Shown piece after piece: positions 1 to 9,605 of a stretch of 21,719 nt of DNA (its first letter is position 1; the number at the start of each line of letters is the position of its first letter). The position numbers were made by a program, and so were the translations under genes. Origin of the DNA: a virus; IMG/VR virus record IMGVR_UViG_3300036978_000109, positions 1 to 21,719 of that record; one strand, 5' to 3'. The notes below the pieces were generated by a model. It was given only the letters and a program-made list of their open reading frames with translations. It had not been told where the DNA came from and did not search any database.

Positions 1-3000
1 TCTTCATAATCCTCATGCGATTACGAAGTTCGTCATTCTTATCTGCGGCTGCTTCAATGCGGTCAAACAACTGAGCGACTCGCGACCTGAACTTAGATCG
101 CAATTCGTTCCGTGAAGCCACAGCAATTGCCCGCTGCTTCTTCGCCTCTTCACGAACGCCCTCAACGCGGCCCTTGGCAATGCCAGCCGCCTGACCAGAC
201 CTACGGCCCATTTCGCTGGCCAATCCAAGCGGATCAATTTTTGTGACCTTACGGCGCAGCCCACGAACAGCCGACATCATTTCCTTCCGGGCAGCAATAA
301 TCTTGTCCTTGTCTTTGGTTGCAATTGCATCAGCCAACCGACTACGGGCCGTATCAAGAATAGCACGGGCGGCATCGTCAGCGCGTTCCCCTGTAGGCCC
401 GCGCTCTCTGGCTTCCATTATGTTCCCAGTTTTTGATGACCATGTGCCACGGTTATAGATGCTTTTAATCTGATTTTCGCGAAATGGAATCCATTGCCGG
501 GGAATACCACCAAATGATTCTCTGGCTTCAACACTCGTTGCTGCTTCATCACTAAAGGTTTCAATTCCGTCATAACCCTGTCGTTCAAGATCAGCAACGT
601 AAGCGCGAATTTCCTTTTCAGTCAACGATTTAAGTCGTAGTCCAAGTTTGTTTGCTTCAAGCGGACCTAATTTAATTGGATTTTTGATTGACAAAACGAC
701 TGGGTAAACCCGCCCACCTACGCCAACTTCGGGAGGCAAAATTTTGTCAAGATATTCTCTGTATTCGCGTGGATACGACCGCGCTTTTTTCCTATTGTCA
801 GCGCGACGAAGCGATACATCTTGAGTTTCAAAACTGTAAGTTCCGGAAACAAGATCATCAAAAATTTCTACATCACGTTTAGAGTTGACACGCACAACTA
901 CATCGCCTACCGAAACAATAGTTCCAAATTCATTTTCTGGAATATCATCAATAATTGAATGCGTTCGTATTCTTTTTGGAATGGCAACAGGAGCAGAAAT
1001 AATTTTATATCTGCTAGTCAGTTTTTTTTGCCGTTTAACAGATACATAAGCCTCGGAGTATGCACTTGCTTCTTGCGCGTTTTCGGTAAAGAATGACGGG
1101 TTTCTAAAGATGTCTGTGAATGTTCGCCACGTTCCGTGATAGACAACAAGCGGATTGCCTTCGGCGTCTACAACCTTGCTATCGCCAAAGTATTCTTTAA
1201 AGTTTGGATCATCCTTAAATCCAGCAACAACGTCACGGTGTCTGGCCCGCATGATGTCCATGCTTCCAGAGTCAAATCGTTGTGACAATGGAATGACGTT
1301 CCCGGCTTCGTCACGGGTTACTGGATCAGCAGACTTCACTTGTTCAGGGCGAGTGGCTACATAAAACGTCGATGTGTAATCTTCGTTTTTGAGAGTATCA
1401 ATGTTTTGTTGCGAAATTGTTTCAAGATCGCCTTCAAGTATTCCTTCAATACTTAATTCGCCTTCGCGCCATGTCTTATCAAACTGCGTTTTAACAGTTT
1501 CAATCTTGCCGGGATTGAGATACAGATTGAGTTTGTTTTCACCGGACCATCCTGTAGGAGATGCAGTTAGCCAGATGCCCGGACCAGCCTTTCCCTTTTG
1601 AATGTCAAATGACGTAAACGATTCGTCAGTAAAGTGATATACGGGAATGGTGTAACCAGCCGCCGCCGCTGCATCATCCACCATTGTTTGCGCTGTAGCC
1701 ATGTCACCACGCTCAACCGCCGCCATGTAGTCCGCATCTGTCTTTTGGGAGCGGGCCGACAATGGCGCTAATGGTGCAGAGAACGCTGCCGCTTGAGCAT
1801 CAAGATAATTGTTCCATTTATTCTGGAACTCAATGAGCGTATCAATTGCTTTTTCTTTTGTTTTTCCTAGTGGCTGATCAAACCCAAATGACTCTCCATT
1901 TGCATTTTTTTCATCCCATTGGAAATCGGAAGATGAATCCGATTCCATATACCATTGGCCATCATCAGCCTTAAACAGTTGGACAAAGTTAGAAGACTGT
2001 CTATTTTTGCTATTCTGTTGGCTGCGTAAATAAACTTCGTAGAGTTGGCTTCCGTTATATGCAGGGTGAGGCGTAGTAACATTTCCACCGCCATATTTGG
2101 TTACCGTCTGAACAAATCCCTTGATTGGAAATCCAAACTTCAACATTCCCTTAATAGGTTTTAATTTGATTTCGCCGGGGACTACAGGACGCCTTCCTGC
2201 TTGCATAGATTCAACTGGCATTGTTGCAATCTCTTCAGTCAAGCGAACGACATCTGTAAGCATCGACTCAAGTTGAGCCGGAATTCCTAACAAGTTACGA
2301 ATTGCAGTTACAAAGCGCTGGAACATATTTCCACCACGCCCCTTAGATGGCAATTTCGACAACATTGATTGGAATAATGGGTCAGACATAGCCCCCGCCA
2401 AGAACTCGTCCAAATTGCCAAACTCATAAAGACCAGCGCGACTAACCATCGTATCGCCGCTGCCGCGAACATTTACAGCACCCGAACCCTTGTAAGTTGG
2501 CGTGATTGTGAACGGAGCGCCTGAATCAAGAACAACACTTTTAGTCCAAGAAACAAGAAACTTTGCAAACAACGAAGTAGGTTTTTTCGCCCGTAACAAA
2601 TCAACCATTGAATTTGCAGCCCCTTGGTCAAAGGTTCGTGCAAGTTCTTTACCATCAACCGTTACCTGATATTTAACAGTAGGAACATTTTTCAATTCGC
2701 CTGTTTTTGTAATATCGTCGTAAACATATTTTTGTATTGTTGCGGGGATTTCCTGCACAGTTACAAGTGCTGGATCGCCTGTATAAGTAATAAGACTGGC
2801 GCTTTGCTTGCCAGTTGTCATTTTCCTATATTGTTCAGGGTACGCCTTGGCAGATTCAAGGAAACAATCAATAAGTTCTTTGATTGCTGGATCTACATTT
2901 GGGTTAGCAGAGAAATTTTCAAGCGCAGTTATATAAGCCTTTCCAGACTTATTTGAAAACGATGCTTTCTTTTCAAAGTCATACGAGAGCATACTTCCTA

Positions 3001-6000
3001 CGACATACCCCAGCGTCCTCTCTCCTTCTTGTCGCAAGAAATTAGTTTCGTATTGATGGATTTTTGTAGATGTAGCCGCGTGAGTTAACTCATGTGCAAA
3101 GACATATTCTTTATCTTTAGACGCTGCCGCCATATTTTCAGTTGAGCCACCATTGGCATCTGTTGTTTTCCCAAGCAACGATGGCGGAACCTGATTTTCT
3201 TGAAGAGTTATTGACGATCCATAAACTGAGTAATACGCACGAACCTTTGGGTAAACTCGTACAGGTACCCCATCTTTTGGTTTACTAATTCCCCAGACGC
3301 TAGGGCCGTTCATTAAAGCCGCCTGATTGCGGGACTCAAGGATGCTGTCATTAAGCGCCTTGACAAGTTCTGCAAACTTTCCGCCAGCACTTACAACTGC
3401 GTCTACGAATTTTGTACTGGTTGTTTCAAGGATTGGGTTTCCGACTGGGGCGCGGATTCGGGCATAGGTTCCTGCGTTGGCAAGGAAGTCTGCTTTGGAC
3501 TGCTCTCCAAGTCCGCGAGTTCGGCCAGCCCCTCCACCATCGCGTCCATTTGCTCGTCCGACAGACTTACGAGCCACTTGTTGTGCTTTTCTTGATCGAG
3601 ATTCCGCTGTTGAGATGGCCGCATCGAGTTCTTCATTCTTGAATCCTTCTTTCAGAAGCATCTTCCGCATGGCGCCGGAATAGTCCTGACTGGTGACAGT
3701 TAGTTTGACGCCAAGACTCTTGTACAACTCCTGCTCTGGATACCACACAAGCGCCTGAAAGGCTGCATTGGGGACAGGGCTACCGTGCAGAGCGTTGAGT
3801 TTCTCTACCGATCGGCGAACAACATCTCGCAAGATACGGCGCTCTCCGCCCGACTTAGGACTATCACGGGGCTTATCAAACGACTTGATGATGGTCTTGG
3901 CAGCACGGACCATTTCACTTTGTACACGCTTACCTGATTTGTAGGCAGGGCGATTTGCTTTGAAGTCTTTCTCATGGAACTTGAGTACTTCACGCGCAAG
4001 CGCAAGAACCGGGCCATCGCCAAGTTTCTCGTTCTTGGCATCAGCAACCATCTTCTTGCTGAACTCCTTGGAGTAAACGCCGTCACGACCGACTGCGTAC
4101 AGACCAGTACGGAATCGCTTGACCTGTTTGGCAAACGTCTTGGGGTTGAAGGCTGGCAAGGTGCCAGACAATCGGCCTACCAAACGCATGAACCACATAT
4201 CCATAGTGACCGGGTCGTAGTTGCCATCAAGGTTAGACAAGAATCCAAACCCAATCTTAGGTCCAAAGATTGCGCTACCAAGAACCAGTTCGGTCTGTAG
4301 TTCGCCACCAACCTTTAGCCCAGCCTTGTTCAATTGGCCAGCCGTGAATTGAGTGCGCAAGAATCGAATCAGTTTCTCAGGGCCAACCTTGGCAAGCATC
4401 TTGTTTGCAAGTTTGAAATTCTTGCGCTGGGCATCGGCATTCTTGCCCTTGCCCTTTACTTGGAACTGCCCGTACCCAGTCTTCTTCGATACCGTCTTGC
4501 GGTACGCGGCGTACTGCTTCGTTGCGAAGGCTAGGTTGACTTCAACATTCAGCGCTTGTGAGGAGATTGCAACAGCCATCAAGAACGCCAACCGCGCCTT
4601 TGGATCCGTATTCAGTTCTGGGAATTTGATTGCAGCCTGTGCAATGGTGTTACGAATCGTCTTGTCGTACCACTCAATAGCGTCACCCGCTGAACGGATA
4701 GCAGCAAGCGCTTCAACAGCAAGAAGGCGCGAAAGCGCTTCCCTGTCTTCTTCTAGTGTCAAATCAAATTTAGGCAACCCAGACGCAAGCCGCCGTTCAT
4801 GCAACCATTTCACGGTGTCGGGGATTCCGCCAACCTCTTGCGGTACAAATGATTCTTGCTTTGACTTCCCGGTCATAAAGTCAAGCACGGTTGACTTCAC
4901 TTCTTCTTCGGTCAGTTTCAATTCCTTGATTGCGTCCGCAACCAACCTACGGCCACGGTTGGTATCTGATCGCGCCCGCGCCCACAGGCTGGTGTAATCA
5001 GGACCAAACGCCTTTGCCATTTCGTTGCGAAGTTTGTTGCCAATCTGCTGCTCTTGCGGACTAAGAAGCGCTGGCTCCCGCTCCATGCGTTCAGCAATCT
5101 TGTACAGCGGCTTACCTTCAGCCCATTTAGGTTGCGACTTGCGGATGCGCTCCGCCGCCAAATCAACCATCGCCGTAAAGCCGGGCGTTCCTGCCAACGC
5201 AGCGTCCGCAGGGGACAAGCCGCTGACCGTTCCAGCCTTTGGCGCGGTTGGTTCGGGAGGGGCGCTAGGTACCGCCGCAGGCGCCGCTGTGGCGTCCGGA
5301 GCGGCAGGAGCGCCCGGAACTGGACTAGGAGCAGGGGACGGCGCTGGAGCAGCCGTAGCGTCTGCTGCGGGGGCAGCAGTTTCCTGCATCATCGCCACCT
5401 CACGGGCAACACCCTTGGCTTCCTCAATCTGCAACCCTGTTTCAGTTAGCGCAGGCTTGGCGCCGGACCGGGCGGCAATCCGCTTTTCAGCCGATGCCAG
5501 CAACAACGATCGCACCCGCAATGCCGTAGCCGCTTGCCTACCGCGCAGGCCCATTCTGACAATCAACTTGCCCAAGAATCCGGGAGCCTTGCCAGTCCGG
5601 AACAGTTCGCGTATGCCGTCTTCTAGATTCCGCGCTTCGCCTTCTGCCGTCAACAATGACCGCCCAGCCCGTTGAACCAATGTTCCCTCTTGGGTCATGG
5701 GTTGCGTTGCTTGGCCTTCTAGATCGGCCTGCAATGCTGCGTTGGCATTCTGTGCCAATCGATCATCAGCCCGCATGGCATCATTAAAGTATTGCGCCCC
5801 AGCCTCAACAGTCGAGACTTCATCAAATGATGCCCTCAGAGCGTTGTACAACTTGCCATCCGTAGCCTGCACGATGTGCATCACTTCGTGATACGCAAAT
5901 CCCATGACCTTGGCTATGTCACCTTGTTCTAGACCAGAACGAAGGTAAACGGTATTTGGTGTTGCAGGGTGATAGAACGCTGGATCAGAGTTGTCCGCGC

Positions 6001-7582
6001 TATCTGGAGTAAAGAACTCAATGTCGTACCCAAGGTTTCTTAGTTCAGTAGCAGCGGCCTCATCGGCTTCCGTACTAGCAGCGGCTAACGTCTTCTTCTC
6101 ACCCTTTAAGACTGACGCCGCATCCGCTTCAACTGTTGGCGCATTTCGCCCATTGAATGCAGCAATAGTAAACAAGCGAGTGCGGGCAGAAACCAACTCT
6201 GCTGCCAAACTTGCTTGGGCATTGAATGCCGCATCGTAATTGTCTTGCGCTGTTTTGGCCGCTTCTGTAGCAGCGGTAATCTTGTCAGCGTTCTTACTTC
6301 GCTCTGCCTTTGATAACGCCTTCTGGGTTGTTTCCAAATTCAAAGACGCTTTGTTCAGGTTGTCTGCACCAACTTGGCGATCAAGATCGGCTTGTTGGTG
6401 CGTAGCCCGCGCTGTCTCTAGTTCTACAGCCCGCTCGTCAGGAGTCATCGTCCGCAAAGAATCTACAGTTGCTTGTGGCATCCGATCCCAGAATTCCGGG
6501 TCAGAGAAAGCGTTGTTTGAATTTCTGATTGATTCAGAAATACGGTTGCGCATTATCTTTTCGTTGCCGTTTTCAATTATGCCAACAAACGGATGCGCTC
6601 CCGCTCCTCCGAAACCACCATAGAACGCATCAGCAATTGCATCATTTACAGCGTTACCAAGTTTGGGTGATTCTTGTCCCGAAGCCCACTTGGTTGACGA
6701 ATACACAAGCGAACCAAACCCCTCTTCACCCGCTTCTGCTAGGTAGGCCAGTCCCGTACCAGCCGCGAATCGATATGCAGGATTCATATCCTTTATTGCT
6801 TGTTTAGCACTAGCACCCCAAAAAGTCTTAGCAATTTTTACAGCAGCCTTTCCGCCGACCCATTCTGTAAAACTTTCAATGGCGCCACCCTTAACGGCTG
6901 CTCGATATTTATTGAGAGCGTTGTATTTGCCAGACTTATCTACCAATTCATTATTGACAAATGCTTGGTCATATTCGTTTGCACCACCACCAGCACCCTG
7001 TAAGAAGAACAATGGGACCGCAGCGAGATTCAATCCGGGGGTAACAGCAATAGCAATATTGCCAACGCCTTGTGTCATTGCCGACACAATTTTGTCGCTG
7101 GTGGCATCAGAACGCATTGTCGTTCCAGTTCCCATCCCACGGGCAAATCCTTCAACAGCATCAATAGGAACATAATCCTTAGTCATTTCAGAAGTCATTG
7201 CCGTTGCGCCACGGACGGTTGATGTAACCATTCCGGCCAGCGATCTTCCAAATGAATCGCGAACCCCACCTGCTTCAGCCTGTTCGCGGTTCTTGTCAAT
7301 TACATATTGCGACGCCAAATCAGCGCCATCCATATTGAACAACTTCATTATGGACGCAGTTGCGCGTTCTGGGAAATCACCAAAAGAACCCGGCGTCAAT
7401 GCCGACACAACTGTCGCGCCTGCTAATTCACCCGCAGGCTCGTTGGCGGATCCGGGAAGCGCTTCGGCCCGCCTCTCTCGACCAATCTCTCCAACAATAT
7501 CAAGGAATGTGGCTTGCTTTGGAATCTTGCGAACTACATCTAACAGCGGGAACTGGTTGTCTTCTGCCACAGGATTCTCCAT
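1..7582 (-). CDS. Giant multidomain phage polyvalent protein (partial, C-terminus beyond left edge)
   Basis: An open frame of 2527 codons runs from the ATG at 7582 off the left edge with no stop. Seen in order: Gly/Ala-rich, partly hydrophobic N-terminus; coiled coil about 380-475; HEVMH at 565-569 with candidate third zinc ligand E647 or E649; Ala/Pro linker about 734-783; a region about 870-1290 with GPKIG (K1109), VTMD (D1128) and ALVWYPEQELY; HELTH at 1497-1501 with downstream DEFLAGAMSD (E1726); a first ADP-ribosyltransferase-like domain (VYHFTD, H1983, ending PEQVKSADPV); a second (VVYHGT, H2149; YDGIETF, Y2337; ENQIKS); then a charged helical tail. Known: such mixtures typify polyvalent proteins of phages and conjugative elements, thought to be injected with DNA. 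Inferred: a virion protein acting in the new host cell. The start overlaps the upstream stop as TGATG; no strong ribosome site, so translational coupling is likely. Domain identities are by motif only. Confidence 0.93.
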   Translation of the reverse strand, partial: MENPVAEDNQFPLLDVVRKIPKQATFLDIVGEIGRERRAEALPGSANEPAGELAGATVVSALTPGSFGDFPERATASIMKLFNMDGADLASQYVIDKNREQAEAGGVRDSFGRSLAGMVTSTVRGATAMTSEMTKDYVPIDAVEGFARGMGTGTTMRSDATSDKIVSAMTQGVGNIAIAVTPGLNLAAVPLFFLQGAGGGANEYDQAFVNNELVDKSGKYNALNKYRAAVKGGAIESFTEWVGGKAAVKIAKTFWGASAKQAIKDMNPAYRFAAGTGLAYLAEAGEEGFGSLVYSSTKWASGQESPKLGNAVNDAIADAFYGGFGGAGAHPFVGIIENGNEKIMRNRISESIRNSNNAFSDPEFWDRMPQATVDSLRTMTPDERAVELETARATHQQADLDRQVGADNLNKASLNLETTQKALSKAERSKNADKITAATEAAKTAQDNYDAAFNAQASLAAELVSARTRLFTIAAFNGRNAPTVEADAASVLKGEKKTLAAASTEADEAAATELRNLGYDIEFFTPDSADNSDPAFYHPATPNTVYLRSGLEQGDIAKVMGFAYHEVMHIVQATDGKLYNALRASFDEVSTVEAGAQYFNDAMRADDRLAQNANAALQADLEGQATQPMTQEGTLVQRAGRSLLTAEGEARNLEDGIRELFRTGKAPGFLGKLIVRMGLRGRQAATALRVRSLLLASAEKRIAARSGAKPALTETGLQIEEAKGVAREVAMMQETAAPAADATAAPAPSPAPSPVPGAPAAPDATAAPAAVPSAPPEPTAPKAGTVSGLSPADAALAGTPGFTAMVDLAAERIRKSQPKWAEGKPLYKIAERMEREPALLSPQEQQIGNKLRNEMAKAFGPDYTSLWARARSDTNRGRRLVADAIKELKLTEEEVKSTVLDFMTGKSKQESFVPQEVGGIPDTVKWLHERRLASGLPKFDLTLEEDREALSRLLAVEALAAIRSAGDAIEWYDKTIRNTIAQAAIKFPELNTDPKARLAFLMAVAISSQALNVEVNLAFATKQYAAYRKTVSKKTGYGQFQVKGKGKNADAQRKNFKLANKMLAKVGPEKLIRFLRTQFTAGQLNKAGLKVGGELQTELVLGSAIFGPKIGFGFLSNLDGNYDPVTMDMWFMRLVGRLSGTLPAFNPKTFAKQVKRFRTGLYAVGRDGVYSKEFSKKMVADAKNEKLGDGPVLALAREVLKFHEKDFKANRPAYKSGKRVQSEMVRAAKTIIKSFDKPRDSPKSGGERRILRDVVRRSVEKLNALHGSPVPNAAFQALVWYPEQELYKSLGVKLTVTSQDYSGAMRKMLLKEGFKNEELDAAISTAESRSRKAQQVARKSVGRANGRDGGGAGRTRGLGEQSKADFLANAGTYARIRAPVGNPILETTSTKFVDAVVSAGGKFAELVKALNDSILESRNQAALMNGPSVWGISKPKDGVPVRVYPKVRAYYSVYGSSITLQENQVPPSLLGKTTDANGGSTENMAAASKDKEYVFAHELTHAATSTKIHQYETNFLRQEGERTLGYVVGSMLSYDFEKKASFSNKSGKAYITALENFSANPNVDPAIKELIDCFLESAKAYPEQYRKMTTGKQSASLITYTGDPALVTVQEIPATIQKYVYDDITKTGELKNVPTVKYQVTVDGKELARTFDQGAANSMVDLLRAKKPTSLFAKFLVSWTKSVVLDSGAPFTITPTYKGSGAVNVRGSGDTMVSRAGLYEFGNLDEFLAGAMSDPLFQSMLSKLPSKGRGGNMFQRFVTAIRNLLGIPAQLESMLTDVVRLTEEIATMPVESMQAGRRPVVPGEIKLKPIKGMLKFGFPIKGFVQTVTKYGGGNVTTPHPAYNGSQLYEVYLRSQQNSKNRQSSNFVQLFKADDGQWYMESDSSSDFQWDEKNANGESFGFDQPLGKTKEKAIDTLIEFQNKWNNYLDAQAAAFSAPLAPLSARSQKTDADYMAAVERGDMATAQTMVDDAAAAAGYTIPVYHFTDESFTSFDIQKGKAGPGIWLTASPTGWSGENKLNLYLNPGKIETVKTQFDKTWREGELSIEGILEGDLETISQQNIDTLKNEDYTSTFYVATRPEQVKSADPVTRDEAGNVIPLSQRFDSGSMDIMRARHRDVVAGFKDDPNFKEYFGDSKVVDAEGNPLVVYHGTWRTFTDIFRNPSFFTENAQEASAYSEAYVSVKRQKKLTSRYKIISAPVAIPKRIRTHSIIDDIPENEFGTIVSVGDVVVRVNSKRDVEIFDDLVSGTYSFETQDVSLRRADNRKKARSYPREYREYLDKILPPEVGVGGRVYPVVLSIKNPIKLGPLEANKLGLRLKSLTEKEIRAYVADLERQGYDGIETFSDEAATSVEARESFGGIPRQWIPFRENQIKSIYNRGTWSSKTGNIMEARERGPTGERADDAARAILDTARSRLADAIATKDKDKIIAARKEMMSAVRGLRRKVTKIDPLGLASEMGRRSGQAAGIAKGRVEGVREEAKKQRAIAVASRNELRSKFRSRVAQLFDRIEAAADKNDELRNRMRIMK
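5236..5384 (-). other. Ala/Pro-rich low-complexity linker in the giant protein
   Basis: About residues 734-783 of the giant protein are almost only Ala, Pro, Ser, Thr, Asp and Val (for example APAPSPAPSPVPGAPAAPD). It separates the first metalloprotease-like region from the central Lys/Asp region. Such linkers usually join independently folded domains and are exposed to proteases; whether this one is cut is unknown. Confidence 0.8.
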
Positions 7583-9012
7583 CACTTAGTTGAGTATTCG
7601 TCAATGACTCGCGCTGCTTGAATAATAAGTTGCTGTTCTTCGCGGCTGAATCTTCCCATTCGGGCTAACTTGGCTGGATCACTTCCCATCGCCTGAATGC
7701 GCACAAGCGTGTCCCTTGGAGATTCGTTTGCATCTTTCTGCATCAGTTGAATAGCACTACTCAATGTCTCATTGGCGCTGGCATCGGCAGACTTCTGTTG
7801 TTCAGGTGATTTAGGCGCACCAGCAGCGCCATACTTGGCTTCCTGCTGCTGCATTCGCGCTTGGTCAGCCATCTCTTGGCGTTGCAGACTTACAGGAACA
7901 ATACGCTCTGGAGGAGGAGCAATAGTTGAAACGGCGCCTCGCGTGTTATTTGCGATGTCCAATGCCTTGACCATTGCAGACAAGCCAACTTCATCAGTAG
8001 CAAGAACTGGCGACCACCCAAGTCGCTGACCAACCATATTGAATTGGCCCAAGAACTTCTGCACTTCCGCCATGTTGTATTGGCCCTTTAAGTCAGGCGC
8101 TGGCAGTTGTGCGGGAACTGGCAAGCCTGTCATCATTGGCTTTGTCATGGCTTGAAACAAAGTAACCAATGGCAATGGACCAGAATCCTGATCTTGCAAT
8201 GAATCAACCAATGTCATTGTGCTTGGCAATGAATATTGATCTGGCCTACGCCGCATGGCGACCATGTTCTCAATGAGTGGAGCGGCATAGGGCTGATCTT
8301 GATAAGCCTTCATTGATTCGCGGTATGCGGCATTTCCCTGTTGGTATTCATTCTGCTCCATCGTGATTGCTTGTTGTGCGAAAGCCTTGGTAACAGGCTT
8401 TCCGCGCCAAGTAACCATTTCAGCATTAGCCTTGTTCTGTTCGCGCTGAAATTCACCAAGTTGCTTCATGGCCATTTCGGGATCGACTTGATACATGGCT
8501 GCTAGATAGCCACCAATATCCGGATCCTGCGCAGCAGTAACCTTCTTGGCCATATTGTTGAAATACGGAACGAACGCCTTTCGCTTGGCATCTAACTTTC
8601 GTTCTTCTTCCAATTGCTTGCGTGACTGCGAACGATGCTCAATTGCACCCATCCATTGCGGGACGGTCAACTTGATCACTTGTCGCTGGCCGTCCTCATC
8701 AGTAAATGACGCCGCTGGAGTACCGTCTGCCAGCGCACCAAAGTCCATCATCTCTAGACCTTGGAAGTCACCATTCTCAATACCACTCACAGCCCGGCCA
8801 AAACTAGGTGGGCCAGCGTATTGGGGATTTCCCATATACATCGACTTGTCGCGGTCAGCGTATTCGATAGCGCGATTTACAACAGGCGGAAGATCTTCGG
8901 CGCTGATCTTCTGCATTGGGCGCTGCTTGACGCCATTGGCGTAGGTGGGCGGAGGGTTGTCCTGTGAACCATCTAGTGTGTTCACAGCAGGATTTAGATT
9001 CATCGGATCCAT
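7582..9012 (-). CDS. Hypothetical virion-associated protein, 476 aa
   Basis: I do not recognise the family. The protein is soluble-looking, rich in Gln, Met and Ala, with a Pro-rich N-terminus (NPPPTYANG), a charged helical stretch around residues 125-150 (SRKQLEEERKLDAKRKAF) and a Gln/Ala-rich helical region near the C-terminus. There is no signal peptide or membrane segment. The start is supported by TGAGGA about 7 bases upstream and by a TAATG overlap with the preceding stop; its own TGA overlaps the ATG of the giant protein. Lying between a Gly/Ala-rich internal-virion-like protein and a giant multidomain protein, it holds the place of the middle member of the three ejected internal virion proteins of T7-like phages. 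That role is inferred from position and size only; a scaffolding or tail-assembly role is possible. Confidence 0.85.
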   Translation of the reverse strand: MDPMNLNPAVNTLDGSQDNPPPTYANGVKQRPMQKISAEDLPPVVNRAIEYADRDKSMYMGNPQYAGPPSFGRAVSGIENGDFQGLEMMDFGALADGTPAASFTDEDGQRQVIKLTVPQWMGAIEHRSQSRKQLEEERKLDAKRKAFVPYFNNMAKKVTAAQDPDIGGYLAAMYQVDPEMAMKQLGEFQREQNKANAEMVTWRGKPVTKAFAQQAITMEQNEYQQGNAAYRESMKAYQDQPYAAPLIENMVAMRRRPDQYSLPSTMTLVDSLQDQDSGPLPLVTLFQAMTKPMMTGLPVPAQLPAPDLKGQYNMAEVQKFLGQFNMVGQRLGWSPVLATDEVGLSAMVKALDIANNTRGAVSTIAPPPERIVPVSLQRQEMADQARMQQQEAKYGAAGAPKSPEQQKSADASANETLSSAIQLMQKDANESPRDTLVRIQAMGSDPAKLARMGRFSREEQQLIIQAARVIDEYSTK

Positions 9013-9590
9013 TATGCAGTCCTCATGCCTGAATTTACGCCGAACAATGTCTGCGCAGCCCTACTTGCGGCGAGTCCTTGTTGTGCCAGAAACACCTTCC
9101 CGGCAGGAGACAGATACGAGGCGCCAATATTCAATTCACCGCGATCTTCCATCTCTTCTTCCGTCCGCCGCTCAGAGGTTGACTTTGATGGCTTGTATGT
9201 CTTGAGAATGGATTTGGTATTCTCAAGATCTTTGTTTAGTTTGGCCTGATACTCGTCAAGCCTTAACGCCGATGCTGTCTTCTGTTTCTCAATAGCCCAC
9301 GGCATTTGCGCCTGTTCGGTGTCCAAGGCGGATTGGGTTTGACTGGCATTTGTTGCCATTCCAAGACCGCCGAGGTTTGCCATACCAGCACCCTTAAACG
9401 GGTTGTTGAGATCAGTATTCGCAAGGCCAGTACCAATACCTTGTGCCATGCCCGTACCCGCGTACATGAAGAACTTCCCAAGGTTTCCCATGTACGTTCC
9501 ACTTGTTTGATCTCGCTGCATTTGTGATTCGCCAATTGATCGCGAACCACTTCGGTTCATGTCATTCTGAATATCGTCATAGTAAGCCAT
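9012..9590 (-). CDS. Hypothetical virion-associated protein, 192 aa
   Basis: No family recognised. The N-terminal quarter is polar (MAYYDDIQNDMNRSGS). Residues about 35-85 are rich in Gly, Met and Ala (FFMYAGTGMAQGIGTGLA) and could be weakly membrane-active. A charged helical, probably coiled-coil region follows at about 90-150, with a Ser/Lys/Glu-rich patch (KPSKSTSERRTEEEMED) and an Ala-rich C-terminus. A purine-rich GAGAGAGA lies about 8 bases before the ATG. The gene follows the Gly/Ala-rich 331-residue gene after 15 bases and shares one base with the next gene (TAATG). The Gly-rich composition and position among internal-virion-like genes suggest a small ejected or core protein; this is inference. 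Confidence 0.82.
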   Translation of the reverse strand: MAYYDDIQNDMNRSGSRSIGESQMQRDQTSGTYMGNLGKFFMYAGTGMAQGIGTGLANTDLNNPFKGAGMANLGGLGMATNASQTQSALDTEQAQMPWAIEKQKTASALRLDEYQAKLNKDLENTKSILKTYKPSKSTSERRTEEEMEDRGELNIGASYLSPAGKVFLAQQGLAASRAAQTLFGVNSGMRTA

Positions 9591-9605
9591 GTCAGTATCT
9601 CTCTC

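Noticed and set aside
4353-4997. Plus-strand open frame of 214 residues
   Set aside because: It lies wholly opposite the giant gene, has Ser/Ala-rich shadow composition, and the opposite strand shows recognisable motifs in frame across the same span.
5025-5675. Plus-strand Ala/Gly-rich frame of 216 residues
   Set aside because: It is the antisense mirror of the Ala/Pro-rich linker of the giant protein; low complexity keeps it open.
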